Of a stretch of DNA of 64,000 nucleotides, positions 16,208 through 26,982 are shown piece by piece. The notes beneath the pieces are model-generated. The model saw only the letters and a program-made list of their open reading frames with translations, was not told the DNA's origin and did not search any database. A program made the position numbers and the translations under genes. The stretch is from the NCBI GenBank assembly GCA_913030605.1, contig CAJWEZ010000007.1, forward strand, positions 27,185 through 91,184, written 5' to 3'. The DNA is from an uncultured Spirochaeta sp. Its GTDB lineage: Bacteria; Spirochaetota; Spirochaetia; DSM-27196; Alkalispirochaetaceae. Positions within the stretch are counted from its first letter, which is position 1, and the number at the start of each line of letters is the position of its first letter.

Positions 16208-18332
16208 CGGTTTCCAGGAGAGTTTTCGCGAAGAAGCCTATGAACTCCTGAACAACCTCGAACAGGCACTCCTGGAACTCGAGGATCGTCCCGATGACGT
16301 CGATCTCGTCTCGGCCGTGTTCCGGTCCATGCATACGATCAAGGGATCGGCGTCGATGTTCGGGTTTGACGAGATCTCCGAGTTCACCCACCACGTCGAG
16401 ACGATGCTCGACGACGTCCGCAACGGACGGCTGGGCGTCTCACGGCAGCTGATAGACCTTACGCTGGAATCGCGCGATCACATTCGGGGAATGCTGGAGG
16501 AACCGGATGATCCGTCGATTCCGAAACGGTCCCGCGACCTCATGGATCGCCTTCATCACGTCGTCGCCGTTGGGCGGGGCGAAGAACGTGAGCCACTCTC
16601 GCTGGACGCCGATGTATCGACGGAGGTGATCGGTGGCCACGAGGCGCTCGGTGACCCGCTGCCCACCGCGACGGCAGCAACCGACAGCGGTGTACGGGCA
16701 ACCTGGCACATCAGGTTTGTGCCGCATCCCGATATCGGTGTCAACGGAACCAATCCACTCCTGCTGCTCTCCGAACTCCACGAACTCGGAGACTGTACGG
16801 TCGTGGCAGATACCCGCGGTATTCCCGCGTTTGACGCACCGGAACTGCATCAGGCGCACGTGTCGTGGGACATTTTCGTCACGACGTCCCAGGGTTCGGG
16901 TGCCGTGCGCGATGTGTTCATGTTCGTTGAGGACCAGTGCGAACTCACCGTTCGGCTGATCGACGAGATCGATTTTTCGGACGAAGGGGAGTACAAGCGG
17001 CTGGGGCAGATCCTCGTGGATCGCGGCGTGGTGGACGAGGACGTCGTCCGGGAGGCGGTGTCCGGTCAGAAACGCCTGGGCGAAGTGCTCGTGGGGCGGG
17101 GTGTCGACGAGTACGAGGTGGAAACCGCGCTGCAGGAACAGGAACACGTCCGGCGGACGCGTCAGAAGGTGCAGACCGAGGCGGCGGCCTCCAGTATCCG
17201 CGTGCAGTCGGACAAGCTCGACGAACTCGTGGATCTGGTGGGCGAACTCGTCACACTCCAGGCGCGGCTCACCCAGACCGTGTCCGGCATGGGGGGCGAG
17301 GTGTCCACGATCAGTGAGAATTTCGAGCGCCTGGTCGGCGAACTCCGGGATCACACGATGAGCATTCGAATGCTCCCCATCTCCACGAGCTTCTCCCGTT
17401 TTCGCCGTCTCGTGCGGGACCTGTCCAGGGAACTCGGGAAGGACGTGGAGCTGGTAACCGAGGGTGGTGAGACGGAGCTGGACAAAACGGTGATCGAACG
17501 GCTGCACGATCCGCTGGTCCACGTAATCCGCAACAGCATCGACCACGGAATCGAGATGCCGGAGGTCAGGCGGGCAGCGGGGAAGCCGTCGGCCGGCACG
17601 GTGGCGCTCAGGGCGCGGCACGTGGGTGCCAACGTCGAAGTCCGGATCGAGGACGACGGCGCGGGACTCAACCGGGACCGGATCCGGGAAAAAGCGGTAG
17701 AGCGCGGGGTCATCTCGGCAGACGCCCAGATTTCGGACAGCGACCTCCTGGATGTGGTGTTTGCCCCTGGATTCTCCACCGCCGGGGCCGTGACGACCGT
17801 GTCGGGCCGTGGCGTCGGCATGGATGTCGTACGCAAGGAGGTGGAGAACATCGGCGGCACCGTCTCCCTGGAATCAACCCCGGGAGAAGGAACCGCCATC
17901 GTCATGTCCATTCCGCTGACCCTGGCGATCATCGACGGACTGCTGGTACGGATCGGCGGCGAACGCTTCGTGGTGCCGCTGTCGAACGTGGAGGAATGCA
18001 TCGAGTATCGTCGGGGTCGTGAGGACGACGGCGTCGTCGCCAACCGGGGAACGTTGCTTCCTGTCATCGACCTGCGTCGGGAGTTCGGTATCGCCGCGGA
18101 CCGGCCGGAGATCGAGCAGGCGGTGGTGGTTGAGACCGGGATCGGCACGGTCGGTTTTGTGGTGGACGCGGTGATCGGCGACCACCAGACGGTAATAAAG
18201 AATCTCGGACAGGTGTATCAGCACGTGGAGGGTGTCAGCGGGGCCACGATTCTTGGTGACGGGGATGTCGCGTTGATCCTGGACGTGCAGCGTCTGGCTG
18301 CGGGGAAGGGACATGAGCTCCGCAACGCTTAA
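16200..18332 (+). CDS. cheA: Chemotaxis histidine kinase CheA with tandem MshEN-like repeats
   Basis: 710 aa from ATG 16200. The order is Hpt domain with phospho-accepting His45 (SMHTIKGS), a P2-like region (about 170-260), two repeats RLGxxLVxRGV... at 267-290 and 292-314, the P3 dimerisation domain (from about 330, DKLDELVDLVGEL), the kinase P4 (N box HVIRNSIDHG, G boxes DDGAGL and GRGVGMD) and a CheW-like P5. The repeats match the 24-residue units of the c-di-GMP-binding MshEN domain. It phosphorylates response regulators in response to receptors. The gene overlaps the STAS gene by 8 nt and cheR by 20 nt. Confidence 0.96.
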   Translation: MLDGFQESFREEAYELLNNLEQALLELEDRPDDVDLVSAVFRSMHTIKGSASMFGFDEISEFTHHVETMLDDVRNGRLGVSRQLIDLTLESRDHIRGMLEEPDDPSIPKRSRDLMDRLHHVVAVGRGEEREPLSLDADVSTEVIGGHEALGDPLPTATAATDSGVRATWHIRFVPHPDIGVNGTNPLLLLSELHELGDCTVVADTRGIPAFDAPELHQAHVSWDIFVTTSQGSGAVRDVFMFVEDQCELTVRLIDEIDFSDEGEYKRLGQILVDRGVVDEDVVREAVSGQKRLGEVLVGRGVDEYEVETALQEQEHVRRTRQKVQTEAAASSIRVQSDKLDELVDLVGELVTLQARLTQTVSGMGGEVSTISENFERLVGELRDHTMSIRMLPISTSFSRFRRLVRDLSRELGKDVELVTEGGETELDKTVIERLHDPLVHVIRNSIDHGIEMPEVRRAAGKPSAGTVALRARHVGANVEVRIEDDGAGLNRDRIREKAVERGVISADAQISDSDLLDVVFAPGFSTAGAVTTVSGRGVGMDVVRKEVENIGGTVSLESTPGEGTAIVMSIPLTLAIIDGLLVRIGGERFVVPLSNVEECIEYRRGREDDGVVANRGTLLPVIDLRREFGIAADRPEIEQAVVVETGIGTVGFVVDAVIGDHQTVIKNLGQVYQHVEGVSGATILGDGDVALILDVQRLAAGKGHELRNA

Positions 18333-19173
18333 TGACGGTCAGTTCAACCGGTTGAGCCGTTTCATCGAGGGAGAGGTCGGCATCAAGATGCCGCCCGGCA
18401 AACGGATCATGCTGGAGAGTCGCCTGCAGAAGAGACTGCGGGCGCTGGCTCTGACGTCGTTCGACGACTATCTCCAGCACGTGTTCGACCACGAGGGCGA
18501 CGAGATCATTCACATGATCGACGTCGTTACGACCAACAAGACCGACTTTTTCCGTGAGGCGGATCATTTTGGATTCCTCGAGGACCACGTCCTGCCGGAG
18601 TTCCTGACCCGGGAGCAGGGTTCACGGACGGGGGTGTTCAAAGCGTGGTCCGCAGCGTCTTCCACCGGTGAGGAAGCGTATACAATGGGCATCGTCATGG
18701 CGGAGTTCCGACGCAACAATCCGCGTTTCGACTTCCGGATCCTGGGAACCGATATCTCCACAGCGGTGCTGGCGACCGCCCGCACGGCCGTGTACCCCGT
18801 CCACCGGATCGATCCGGTGGCGCCGGAGTTGCGCAAGCGCTATTTCCTCAGGAGTCGTGACCGCGGTTCTGAGCTCGTCCGGGTCAAGCCGGAGCTCAGG
18901 CAGCGGGCGACGTTCCACCGGATGAACCTCATGGCGCCACATTTTCCGATCCGCGACCGGTTCCACGCGATATTCTGCCGCAACGTGATCATCTATTTCG
19001 AACGTCCCCGGCAGGCCGAGCTGTTGCGGAAGCTGTACCAGTACCTGCTTCCGGGCGGCTACCTGTTTCTGGGACATTCGGAGACACTCGCCGGTATGGA
19101 CCTGCCGGTGGAGTCGGTGGCGCCAACGGTATACCGGCGTCCGGACGAGGGAGAGGGGCTGTTCTATGGCTGA
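18313..19173 (+). CDS. cheR: Chemotaxis protein methyltransferase CheR
   Basis: 286 aa. It has an all-helical N-terminal domain ([20 protein letters not shown]) and a SAM-dependent methyltransferase domain with [26 protein letters not shown] and [10 protein letters not shown], which are typical of CheR. It methylates glutamates of chemoreceptors for adaptation. The start lies 20 nt inside cheA and the end overlaps cheB by 8 nt, so the adaptation pair is translated together with the kinase. Confidence 0.95.
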   Translation: MSSATLNDGQFNRLSRFIEGEVGIKMPPGKRIMLESRLQKRLRALALTSFDDYLQHVFDHEGDEIIHMIDVVTTNKTDFFREADHFGFLEDHVLPEFLTREQGSRTGVFKAWSAASSTGEEAYTMGIVMAEFRRNNPRFDFRILGTDISTAVLATARTAVYPVHRIDPVAPELRKRYFLRSRDRGSELVRVKPELRQRATFHRMNLMAPHFPIRDRFHAIFCRNVIIYFERPRQAELLRKLYQYLLPGGYLFLGHSETLAGMDLPVESVAPTVYRRPDEGEGLFYG

Positions 19174-20320
19174 TCGGATTCGTGTGATGATCGTCGACGA
19201 CTCCGCCGTTGTCCGCCAGACGCTTGCCGCGCTCTTCGAGGACAGCCCCGAGTTCGAGGTGGTGGCGACGGCCGCCGACCCGTACATCGCCGCGAAGAAA
19301 CTCACCACGGTTGTTCCGGACGTCATCACTCTCGATATCGAAATGCCGCGTATGGACGGCCTGAGTTTCCTGAAGCACCTGATGACGCAGCATCCCTTGC
19401 CGGTGGTGGTCTGTTCCTCGATGGCGGAGTCGGGATCCGCAAACGCCCTGACCGCGCTCGAGTACGGGGCAGTGGAGATCGTCGAGAAGCCGAAGATGGG
19501 AACCAAGCGGTTCCTCGAGGAATCGCGGGTCCGCGTCTACGACGCCGTGCGGGCAGCGTACGCCAGTCGTCACGGACTGCGCCGGTTGCCGGGGGCTCCG
19601 GCCGCACCGGCAGCGCCGCCATCGAGGTCGCGGCCACCGTCCCCCGCTCCCCGGAGTTCCCTCGGTCTGACGGAGATCGAACCAAAGCGAAACGCCGATG
19701 TGGTGATCGCGCCCCCCGATGGACGGCGCGTTCCGGAGACAACGGAAAAGATCGTGTGTATCGGGGCCTCCACCGGCGGCACCGAGGCGCTCCGGGAGAT
19801 CCTGCAGGCGATGCCGCTCAACGCGCCGGGGATTGTGGTGGTCCAGCACATGCCGGAGAAGTTCACGGCGGCCTTTGCCCAGCGTCTTAACGCGCTGTGC
19901 GAGATCACGGTCAAGGAGGCGGAGAACAACGATTCCGTTCTCACCGGCCACGCCCTGATCGCACCGGGCAATCGTCACATGGTGCTGAAACGCAGTGGCG
20001 CACGCTACTACGTGGAAATCCGGGAGGGCCCGCTCGTCAGTCGCCACCGGCCGTCGGTTGATGTCCTCTTCCGGTCCGCGGCGCGTTCGGCGGGTCCGAA
20101 CGCGATCGGGGTGATCATGACGGGAATGGGTGACGATGGCGCCATGGGTATGCGGGAAATGCACGACGCCGGCGCGTACACCTTCGCCCAGGATGAGGCT
20201 ACCTCCGTGGTGTACGGCATGCCCAACGAGGCAGTCAAACGCGGCGGTGTCGACGAGTCGGTAGCCCTCGGGAAGATTTCGCGGGCAATTCTCTCGCGCG
20301 CGGGGCGTCATGGCAACTAG
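19166..20320 (+). CDS. cheB: Protein-glutamate methylesterase CheB
   Basis: 384 aa. The N-terminal receiver has Asp57 as phospho-acceptor ([13 protein letters not shown]). A Pro/Ala-rich linker (about 145-170) leads to the methylesterase domain with catalytic Ser in GASTGG, His in VQHMPEKF and Asp in MTGMGDDGA. It demethylates and deamidates chemoreceptors when phosphorylated by CheA. The stop overlaps the next histidine kinase by 11 nt. Confidence 0.96.
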   Translation: MADRIRVMIVDDSAVVRQTLAALFEDSPEFEVVATAADPYIAAKKLTTVVPDVITLDIEMPRMDGLSFLKHLMTQHPLPVVVCSSMAESGSANALTALEYGAVEIVEKPKMGTKRFLEESRVRVYDAVRAAYASRHGLRRLPGAPAAPAAPPSRSRPPSPAPRSSLGLTEIEPKRNADVVIAPPDGRRVPETTEKIVCIGASTGGTEALREILQAMPLNAPGIVVVQHMPEKFTAAFAQRLNALCEITVKEAENNDSVLTGHALIAPGNRHMVLKRSGARYYVEIREGPLVSRHRPSVDVLFRSAARSAGPNAIGVIMTGMGDDGAMGMREMHDAGAYTFAQDEATSVVYGMPNEAVKRGGVDESVALGKISRAILSRAGRHGN

Positions 20321-22805
20321 CATTCTGATCGTCGAAGACGAAAGCATCGTCGCACTCGACCTGGAGCACCGTCTGCGAATCATGGGGTTCGACGTCGTGG
20401 GCCAGGCCGGCACGGGGGCCGCCGCGATCGAACTCGCCGCCAACGAACAGCCTGACCTGGTCCTCATGGATATCCAGCTGCGGGGTGAGATCGACGGAAT
20501 CGGGGCGGCCGACCGAATCCAACGGGACTGCAATGTGCCGGTGATCTTCCTGACGGCGTTCTCCGATGGCGAAAGCCTGGAGCGGGCGAAACGGTCGCAG
20601 GCCTACGGTTATCTCCTCAAACCGTTTCAGGAGCGTGAACTGGCGATCGCGATCGAGCTTGCGCTGTACAAACACGGCGCGGAGCAGGAGTTGCGGCGGA
20701 GTCGGATGCTCCTGGACGTCACCGTGAACAACATCGCCGAAGGCGTGATCACCACGAATCACGACGACCGGGTGATTCTGATGAACCAGGCAGCGGAAGC
20801 GTTCACGGGGAGACCGTTCTCCGAGGTCTCGGGACAGCCCCTGTCGGAGGTCCTCCGCACGCGGGTGGCCAAACACGAGGGCGCCGCGGCCGACTGGTTC
20901 GACCTGGAGTCGGCCGACGGGACACGCCGCGTCGTCGCGATCACCACGACCACGCTGGCGAGCGACGACTCCGTGGAAAGCGCCCGCGTTGTGGTCATTC
21001 GCGATGTCTCAACCGATCTCGAGTACAACCGCCGCCTGATCGCGGCGAAGGAGGCCGCGGAGTCGGCGGCGACCGCCAAAAGTGATTTCCTTTCCCGGGT
21101 CAGCCATGAGCTGCGGACGCCGTTGAACAGCATCATGGGGATGTCAGGCCTTATCCGCGATGTCGCCGGCTCGGGGCCCGTCGAGGAATATCTGCAGATA
21201 CTTGATGGCGCCGCGCGACAGCTGAACACCCTCGTGGGGGATATCCTGGACCATGCGCGTTTCGAGTCCGGTAAGATGACGCTGCGGCGCGATCTGTTTG
21301 ACCCGGTGACCGTGATCGAACAGACGGTACGGAGTCACGCGGTGGAAGCCGAGGAGCGTGGACTGCGGATGGTGACGATCGTTGACCCTGCAACGCCACG
21401 GGCGGTGTACGGTGACGAATCACGCCTGACGCAGATCGTTCGCAACCTGCTGTCCAATGCGCTGAAATTCACGTCGGCGGGGCACGTCGCGGTTACCGCG
21501 GGCGTGCCCGACGGTGGTGGTCTCCGGGTCGTGGTGGAGGACACGGGCCGTGGCATACCGGAGGCGGAGCAGGCGGGCATCTTCGACGATTTCAGTCAGG
21601 TGGAGCAGCCGGCGACGCGGAACGCCGGTGGCGTGGGGCTTGGACTGGCGATCGTTCGCCGCCTCGTCGAGGCGATGGGAGGCACCGTCTCCGTGGCGTC
21701 GGTTCCGGCCCACGGCAGCTCGTTCTCCGTGGAACTGCCGCTCTCGGAGGCGGATCTTCCGGAGACGACGCAGCTCCGCCTCCCGGAGGTGGTCAACGCC
21801 GTTTCGATCGCCGTCACCGACGACCGGCTGTTGTTCCGTGCCTGGGAGCCGTGGTGTCGCCATCTGGGTGTGGCGGTGGAACTCCGGACCGCGGAGGCGC
21901 TGTTCACGGGACTCTCCGACACCGGCGTCGTCGTGGTCGCGCGGGAGATCGAACAAAATCCGTCGGCGTCGACCGTGGTGAGCGTGTTGCCCCTGCGCCG
22001 TGTTCGGGGACGGGCAGCGCACGCGGAACACGGCGGTGATCGCGTGATCGCCGAGCCGGCGTCGGTGATCCGGATTCTGGAGACGCTGTCCCTGGACGGC
22101 GCCGTTCCGCGTGCGGCGGACGAGGCAACGGCCCGCGACGGGCGCGGACGTGGCGGGCCCGATGCAGCCGGGCGGAACGCAACGGGAATGGCGCCCTCCG
22201 GTCACGCCTCTACGCCGTTGCAGGTTCTCCTGGTGGACGATGACCGGGGCAATCTCCTTGTCCATCAACGCATCCTGGAGGGACGAAGTCACCTCGTGAC
22301 GCCGGTTGTGTCCGGCGAGGCGGCCCTGGCTGCCCTGAGCGGCGAAGCGTTCGACTGTGCCATTCTGGACATCGAGATGCCCGATATGGATGGGTGGGAG
22401 CTTGCATCCAGGATCCGTGCCGGCGACGGCGGCGGCAGCGCTGTGGATATCGCTCTGGTGGCACTCACCGGGCACGCCGCCGAAGCGGTGGCGGGTCGCG
22501 GGGCTGCCGCCGGTTTTGACGCGGTCCTGACGAAACCGGTGGCTCCGGAGGCGGTCGATGCGATGCTCCGTCGCGTTGTTCGCGAACGGCAGGTGAAAAC
22601 GACCCGTTCGGCGATCGCGGAGTTGGAGGATCTCGTGGACCGCGGGGAGCTGGAGACGGCGCGATTGCGGCTGCAGGAGCTCCGTGCGGTTCCGACGACC
22701 CCGGGGATGGCCGAAGCCAGTTTCCGGATGATGCTGGCGCTCCGACGGGGCGATACGAACACGATGGCGAAGCTTCTGTCGCAGATCGAAGAGGAGTTGG
22801 TGTGA
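20310..22805 (+). CDS. Hybrid sensor histidine kinase, REC-PAS-HisKA-HATPase-REC
   Basis: 831 aa. The N-terminal receiver (residues 4-120, Asp54) is followed by a PAS domain (about 135-245), the dimerisation helix with His266 ([15 protein letters not shown]), a catalytic ATPase domain ([18 protein letters not shown]), a degenerate spacer (about 490-630) and a second receiver (about 635-745, Asp in [10 protein letters not shown]) plus a helical tail. No membrane segment is visible, so it is cytoplasmic. Its N-terminal REC is clearly paralogous to that of the kinase at 23217. It sits in the chemotaxis operon, so it probably joins a phosphorelay there. Confidence 0.93.
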   Translation: MATSILIVEDESIVALDLEHRLRIMGFDVVGQAGTGAAAIELAANEQPDLVLMDIQLRGEIDGIGAADRIQRDCNVPVIFLTAFSDGESLERAKRSQAYGYLLKPFQERELAIAIELALYKHGAEQELRRSRMLLDVTVNNIAEGVITTNHDDRVILMNQAAEAFTGRPFSEVSGQPLSEVLRTRVAKHEGAAADWFDLESADGTRRVVAITTTTLASDDSVESARVVVIRDVSTDLEYNRRLIAAKEAAESAATAKSDFLSRVSHELRTPLNSIMGMSGLIRDVAGSGPVEEYLQILDGAARQLNTLVGDILDHARFESGKMTLRRDLFDPVTVIEQTVRSHAVEAEERGLRMVTIVDPATPRAVYGDESRLTQIVRNLLSNALKFTSAGHVAVTAGVPDGGGLRVVVEDTGRGIPEAEQAGIFDDFSQVEQPATRNAGGVGLGLAIVRRLVEAMGGTVSVASVPAHGSSFSVELPLSEADLPETTQLRLPEVVNAVSIAVTDDRLLFRAWEPWCRHLGVAVELRTAEALFTGLSDTGVVVVAREIEQNPSASTVVSVLPLRRVRGRAAHAEHGGDRVIAEPASVIRILETLSLDGAVPRAADEATARDGRGRGGPDAAGRNATGMAPSGHASTPLQVLLVDDDRGNLLVHQRILEGRSHLVTPVVSGEAALAALSGEAFDCAILDIEMPDMDGWELASRIRAGDGGGSAVDIALVALTGHAAEAVAGRGAAAGFDAVLTKPVAPEAVDAMLRRVVRERQVKTTRSAIAELEDLVDRGELETARLRLQELRAVPTTPGMAEASFRMMLALRRGDTNTMAKLLSQIEEELV

Positions 22806-23224
22806 TGAGCGGAAGTCCGAACATGCGCGTACTGATCGTTGAGGACGATTTCGGGGGACGGCGATACCTGCAGATGATGCTTCGGGACCTCGCCAGATGC
22901 GACGTCGTCGTCGACGGACAGGAGGCCATTGAGGCATTCAGTCTTGCGTGGGAGGAGAATGACCCCTATCGGCTCATCCTCCTTGATATCATGATGCCGA
23001 ACGTGGACGGCCAGACCGCGTTGCGCGAGATTCGCGCCGTCGAAAAACGGATCGGGGTGCACGCAGCGGAACAGGTGAAGGTCATCATGACGACGGCGCT
23101 GGAAGATCCCAAGAACGTGGTGGAAGCGTACTACCAGGGTGGGGCCGACTCCTACCTGGTAAAACCGATCGAGCGGGAAAAACTTTTCGCTCTCATGCGC
23201 GAACTCGGGCTGCGTCTTGAGTGA
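22805..23224 (+). CDS. Single-domain response regulator (CheY-like)
   Basis: 139 aa, with a TGATG overlap with the preceding kinase; a GTG 3 nt upstream is possible. It is a receiver domain only: acidic pocket (VEDD), Asp61 (LLDIMMPNVDG), Thr (MTTA) and Lys (LVKPIE) are all present, so it is competent for phosphorylation. It lies between two hybrid kinases and overlaps the second by 8 nt. It could be the shuttle or output of that pair, or a CheY-type motor regulator. I cannot decide from sequence. Confidence 0.9.
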   Translation: MSGSPNMRVLIVEDDFGGRRYLQMMLRDLARCDVVVDGQEAIEAFSLAWEENDPYRLILLDIMMPNVDGQTALREIRAVEKRIGVHAAEQVKVIMTTALEDPKNVVEAYYQGGADSYLVKPIEREKLFALMRELGLRLE

Positions 23225-25112
23225 ACCGCGGTCCGCGACCGGCGAGGAAATCTTCGTGGTCGAGGACGAGCAGATCGTTGCCCTCGACATCCGGGTTCAT
23301 CTGCAGCGGCTGGGTTACACCGTCGGGGGCAGTTTTGCCGCCGCCGAGGACGTGCTGGAGGCGCTGCGGGCGAGGGCCGCCGCGGGGACTTCGCCCGATC
23401 TTGTGCTTATGGATATCCATCTGCAGGGTGAGATGGACGGTGTAACCGCAGCCGGAATCATTCGTGAGGAGTTTCAGCTTCCGGTCATTCTGCTGACAGC
23501 CTACGCCGACGAGGAAACGCTGGACCGTGCGAAAATCAGCGAACCGTTCGCGTACATTATCAAGCCCTTCGAGGCCCGGGAGCTGCGGACTGCGGTGGTC
23601 CTGGCCCTCTATCGCAATCGTATGGAGCGTGAGATCCGGTCGCGGGAGGGGCTTCTCTCCGGCGTCCTGGCGTCGATCGATTCGGGCGTACTGGTGAGTG
23701 ACCGGGACGGCGCAATTCGCTACGCCAACGGAATCGCGAAACAGATTCTCCGGGCGACGGACGACGCCGGCATCGACTCCCTGATACCGGAGGATATCCG
23801 TCGGGCGGCGGTGAACAGTCCGGGACCGGTACGGTGGTCGCCCCGGATGCGGGAAGACACCGTTGTCGAGCTGAGTGTCTCCGTGCTCGAGGAGCGTTCC
23901 ACCTCCCTGGGTGGAGCGACGGTCTGGGTTCTGCGGGATATTACCGAGCGCATCCGGAACGAGAGTGCCCTGCGACAGAAGGACCAGCAACTGGCGCACG
24001 CGCAGCGCATGGACGCTGTAGGACGCATGTCCGGGGGGCTTGCCCACGACTTCAACAATCTGGTCACCGTGATCATGGGGTACACCAGACTGGTCCTTGA
24101 CGATCTCGCTGAACACCCGGATCTGGGCGAAATTCTGCGCAACGTGGACGGCATCTACCAGACCGCACGCCGGTCGGCGCAGCTCACGCGGCAGCTTCTG
24201 ACCTTCAGTCGCGTACAGCACCTCAACGCCGAACGGATTCAGCCGGACCGGGTGCTCTCGGAGAACCGCACCATGATCGAGGGGCTCATGCCGGAATACG
24301 TGAGTCTTCACCTGCATCGGCGGGCGGGGGATGCGGCGATCCGGATCGATCGCACGCGATTTGAGCAGGTGGTGCTCAACCTTCTGCTGAACGCTCGGGA
24401 CGCGATGCGCCACGGCGGTGAGATCACGCTATCCAGCGAGGTGATTCACCTCGAGCGACCCCTGGCGACCCTGACGCGAACGATCGAACCGGGGGCGTAC
24501 CTGGTTCTGCGAGTCACCGATACCGGTGAGGGTATCAGTCCCGAGCACCTTCCCCACGTGTTCGAGCCGTTTTTCACCACAAAGGAGTCCGAAAACGGCA
24601 GTGGATTCGGGCTCGCAACGGTCTACTCCGCGGTGGATGAGAGCGGTGGTGCGATCGATGTGGCGAGCACGGTCGGTCACGGGACGACCTTTGCGGTGTA
24701 CCTGCCGTGTGTGGATCCCGTCGAGCCCTCCGCCGACCGCCCCGGCGGGCCCGAGATCGAGGAGTCCGGAAGCGGAGCGATCCTTGTCGTCCAGGAGGAA
24801 GAGGCGATGCGCACGCTCATGGCGCGTGTGCTTCGCAGCCGCGGCTATACCCCGCTTCTGGCACGGTCGGTGGGCGACGGATTGCTCATGCTCGAGCGGA
24901 ACGCCGAGACGCGGCTGGTAATCAGCGATCTTTCCGCACCGTTCCTCAGCGGTGCGGAGATCGTCCGTCGGTACCGCGAAGTGCTGGACGTGGCGGTCGT
25001 GCTGGTTCTCACCGGTGAACAACTGGAAGCCGGTCAGGCGGCGAGCCTCATGAAACCGTTCGAGCCGGCGGAACTCCTTCAGGTTGTGCGGCGGACGATC
25101 GACTCAACTTGA
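23217..25112 (+). CDS. Hybrid sensor histidine kinase, REC-PAS-HisKA-HATPase-REC
   Basis: 631 aa from TTG 23217. The N-terminal receiver (about 12-130, Asp66) resembles that of the upstream kinase. Then come a PAS domain (about 145-250), His277 (GLAHDFNNLVTVIMG, the HDxxN type), an ATPase domain (DTGEGIS, GSGFGLATVYS) and a C-terminal receiver (about 510-625) whose acidic pocket is QEEE and whose Asp lies in VISDLSAP. It is cytoplasmic. It is the last gene of the chemotaxis operon, with lepA 34 nt further on. Confidence 0.92.
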   Translation: MSEPRSATGEEIFVVEDEQIVALDIRVHLQRLGYTVGGSFAAAEDVLEALRARAAAGTSPDLVLMDIHLQGEMDGVTAAGIIREEFQLPVILLTAYADEETLDRAKISEPFAYIIKPFEARELRTAVVLALYRNRMEREIRSREGLLSGVLASIDSGVLVSDRDGAIRYANGIAKQILRATDDAGIDSLIPEDIRRAAVNSPGPVRWSPRMREDTVVELSVSVLEERSTSLGGATVWVLRDITERIRNESALRQKDQQLAHAQRMDAVGRMSGGLAHDFNNLVTVIMGYTRLVLDDLAEHPDLGEILRNVDGIYQTARRSAQLTRQLLTFSRVQHLNAERIQPDRVLSENRTMIEGLMPEYVSLHLHRRAGDAAIRIDRTRFEQVVLNLLLNARDAMRHGGEITLSSEVIHLERPLATLTRTIEPGAYLVLRVTDTGEGISPEHLPHVFEPFFTTKESENGSGFGLATVYSAVDESGGAIDVASTVGHGTTFAVYLPCVDPVEPSADRPGGPEIEESGSGAILVVQEEEAMRTLMARVLRSRGYTPLLARSVGDGLLMLERNAETRLVISDLSAPFLSGAEIVRRYREVLDVAVVLVLTGEQLEAGQAASLMKPFEPAELLQVVRRTIDST

Positions 25113-25146
25113 ACACGGTCCGTTCTCCGTAGTACAACGGAGCTTC

Positions 25147-26961
25147 ATGAGTTCACACGTCACACGCGAATTCGTTCGCAACTTCTGTATCATCGCGCAT
25201 ATCGACCACGGAAAATCTACGCTTGCGGACCGCTTCATCCAGCGCTCGCACATCGTGGAAGACCGCGATTTTCACGATCAGCTGCTGGACTCGATGGACA
25301 TCGAACGGGAACGCGGCATCACGATCAAGAGCCAGGCGGTAACGATGCCGATGGAAATCGGCGGTCGGGAATACCGTCTCAACCTGGTGGACACGCCGGG
25401 ACACGTCGATTTTTCCTACGAAGTCAGCCGGGCGATCTCTTCCTGCGAAGGCGCAATACTGCTGATCGATGCCGCCCAGGGCGTGGAAGCACAGACGCTC
25501 AGTAACCTCTACCTGGCGCTGGAACACGACCTGGAGATCATCCCCGTTCTCAACAAGATCGACCTCCCCGCCGCGGACGTAGACATGTGTCTTCACCAGA
25601 TCGAACACGATCTGGGTCTCGACCCCGACGAGGTGATTCAGGTCAGCGGGAAGACCGGTTTCGGCGTGGACGCGCTGCTGGAGGCGCTGGTGGCGCGTAT
25701 TCCGCCGCCTTCGGGGGATGCGGACCGGGCCCTTCAGGCACTCGTGTTCGACAGCCACTACGACCCGTACCGCGGTGTCGTGGTCCACATCCGCGTATTC
25801 GACGGCAGTATCAAACCCGGAGACACGATCGAAATGTGGTCCAACGGCGCGCAGTACGAGGTGGAGGAAACCGGAAAGTTCAAGATCACGCTTGAACGGG
25901 TTCCGGAGCTGGCCGCCGGCGATGTCGGCTACATTATTGCCGGGATAAAAACGATCCGCGACGTGCGGGTCGGCGACACGGTGACGCGTCCGGACAAACG
26001 CTGCGATGGGCCGCTTCCGGGTTTCCGTGAGGTCAAACCGGTCGTCTTTTCCTCGATCTACCCGGTGGACAGCAACGACTACCAGGAGCTGATCCGGGCG
26101 ATGGACAAGCTCAAGCTCAACGACGCCTCCCTCGTCTTCGAGAAGGACAACTCAGCGGCGCTGGGATTCGGGTTCCGGTGCGGATTTCTCGGTATGCTGC
26201 ACCTGGAAGTGGTTCAGGAACGGTTGGAGCGTGAGTTCGATCTCAACCTCGTGATCACCGCACCGTCGGTTCAGTATCGCATAACGCTTGTGGACGGAAC
26301 CGAGGTATCGGTGAACAGCCCTCTTGAGTTCCCCGAGTCCGGAACGGTCCAGGAATCGCGCGAACCGTATATCAAGGCGTCGATCATCACCCCGGACACG
26401 TTTCTGGGGCAGATGCTGACGCTCTGCAACGATCGTCGCGGAATCCAGAAGGACATGATCTATCTCGATACCTCCCGTGTTGAGGTCATCTTTGAGATGC
26501 CGCTGTCGGAGGTGCTCTTCGATTTCTACGACAACCTGAAATCGCTCTCCCGGGGCTACGCATCGTTCGACTACGAGATGCTCGACTACCGCCCCGTCGA
26601 TCTGGTCCGCCTGGACATCCTGGTGAACGGAGCCAGCGTGGACGCCCTGTCCATGCTCGTGTATCGCGGAAACGCCGAGATGCGGGCGCGGGCCGCGTGC
26701 AAACAGCTGAGGAACGAGATTCCGCGACAGCAGTTCAAGATTCCGATCCAGGGAGCGATCGGGGCAAAGATTATCGCCCGCGAGACGATTCCCGCTCTGC
26801 GCAAGGACGTTACCGCGAAATGTTACGGTGGCGACATTTCGCGGAAGCGGAAACTGCTGGAAAAGCAGAAGGAAGGCAAGAAGCGGATGAAGATGGTCGG
26901 GAACGTCGAACTCCCGCAGTCCGCGTTTTTGTCCGTTCTTCGGGGGACTCCGGAGGAATAG
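25147..26961 (+). CDS. lepA: Elongation factor 4 (LepA)
   Basis: 604 aa from ATG 25147; an earlier in-frame ATG at 25084 overlaps the kinase and adds residues foreign to LepA. The GTPase domain has AHIDHGKSTLADR (P-loop), DTPGHVDF and NKIDLP. LepA-specific regions follow, with a basic C-terminal end (KAKCYGGDISRKRKLLEKQK type). It remodels stalled ribosomes and aids 30S assembly. It is convergent with the glycosyltransferase gene, 21 nt apart. Confidence 0.95.
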   Translation: MSSHVTREFVRNFCIIAHIDHGKSTLADRFIQRSHIVEDRDFHDQLLDSMDIERERGITIKSQAVTMPMEIGGREYRLNLVDTPGHVDFSYEVSRAISSCEGAILLIDAAQGVEAQTLSNLYLALEHDLEIIPVLNKIDLPAADVDMCLHQIEHDLGLDPDEVIQVSGKTGFGVDALLEALVARIPPPSGDADRALQALVFDSHYDPYRGVVVHIRVFDGSIKPGDTIEMWSNGAQYEVEETGKFKITLERVPELAAGDVGYIIAGIKTIRDVRVGDTVTRPDKRCDGPLPGFREVKPVVFSSIYPVDSNDYQELIRAMDKLKLNDASLVFEKDNSAALGFGFRCGFLGMLHLEVVQERLEREFDLNLVITAPSVQYRITLVDGTEVSVNSPLEFPESGTVQESREPYIKASIITPDTFLGQMLTLCNDRRGIQKDMIYLDTSRVEVIFEMPLSEVLFDFYDNLKSLSRGYASFDYEMLDYRPVDLVRLDILVNGASVDALSMLVYRGNAEMRARAACKQLRNEIPRQQFKIPIQGAIGAKIIARETIPALRKDVTAKCYGGDISRKRKLLEKQKEGKKRMKMVGNVELPQSAFLSVLRGTPEE

Positions 26962-26982
26962 CCACTTCCGTTGGCGCGGGAC

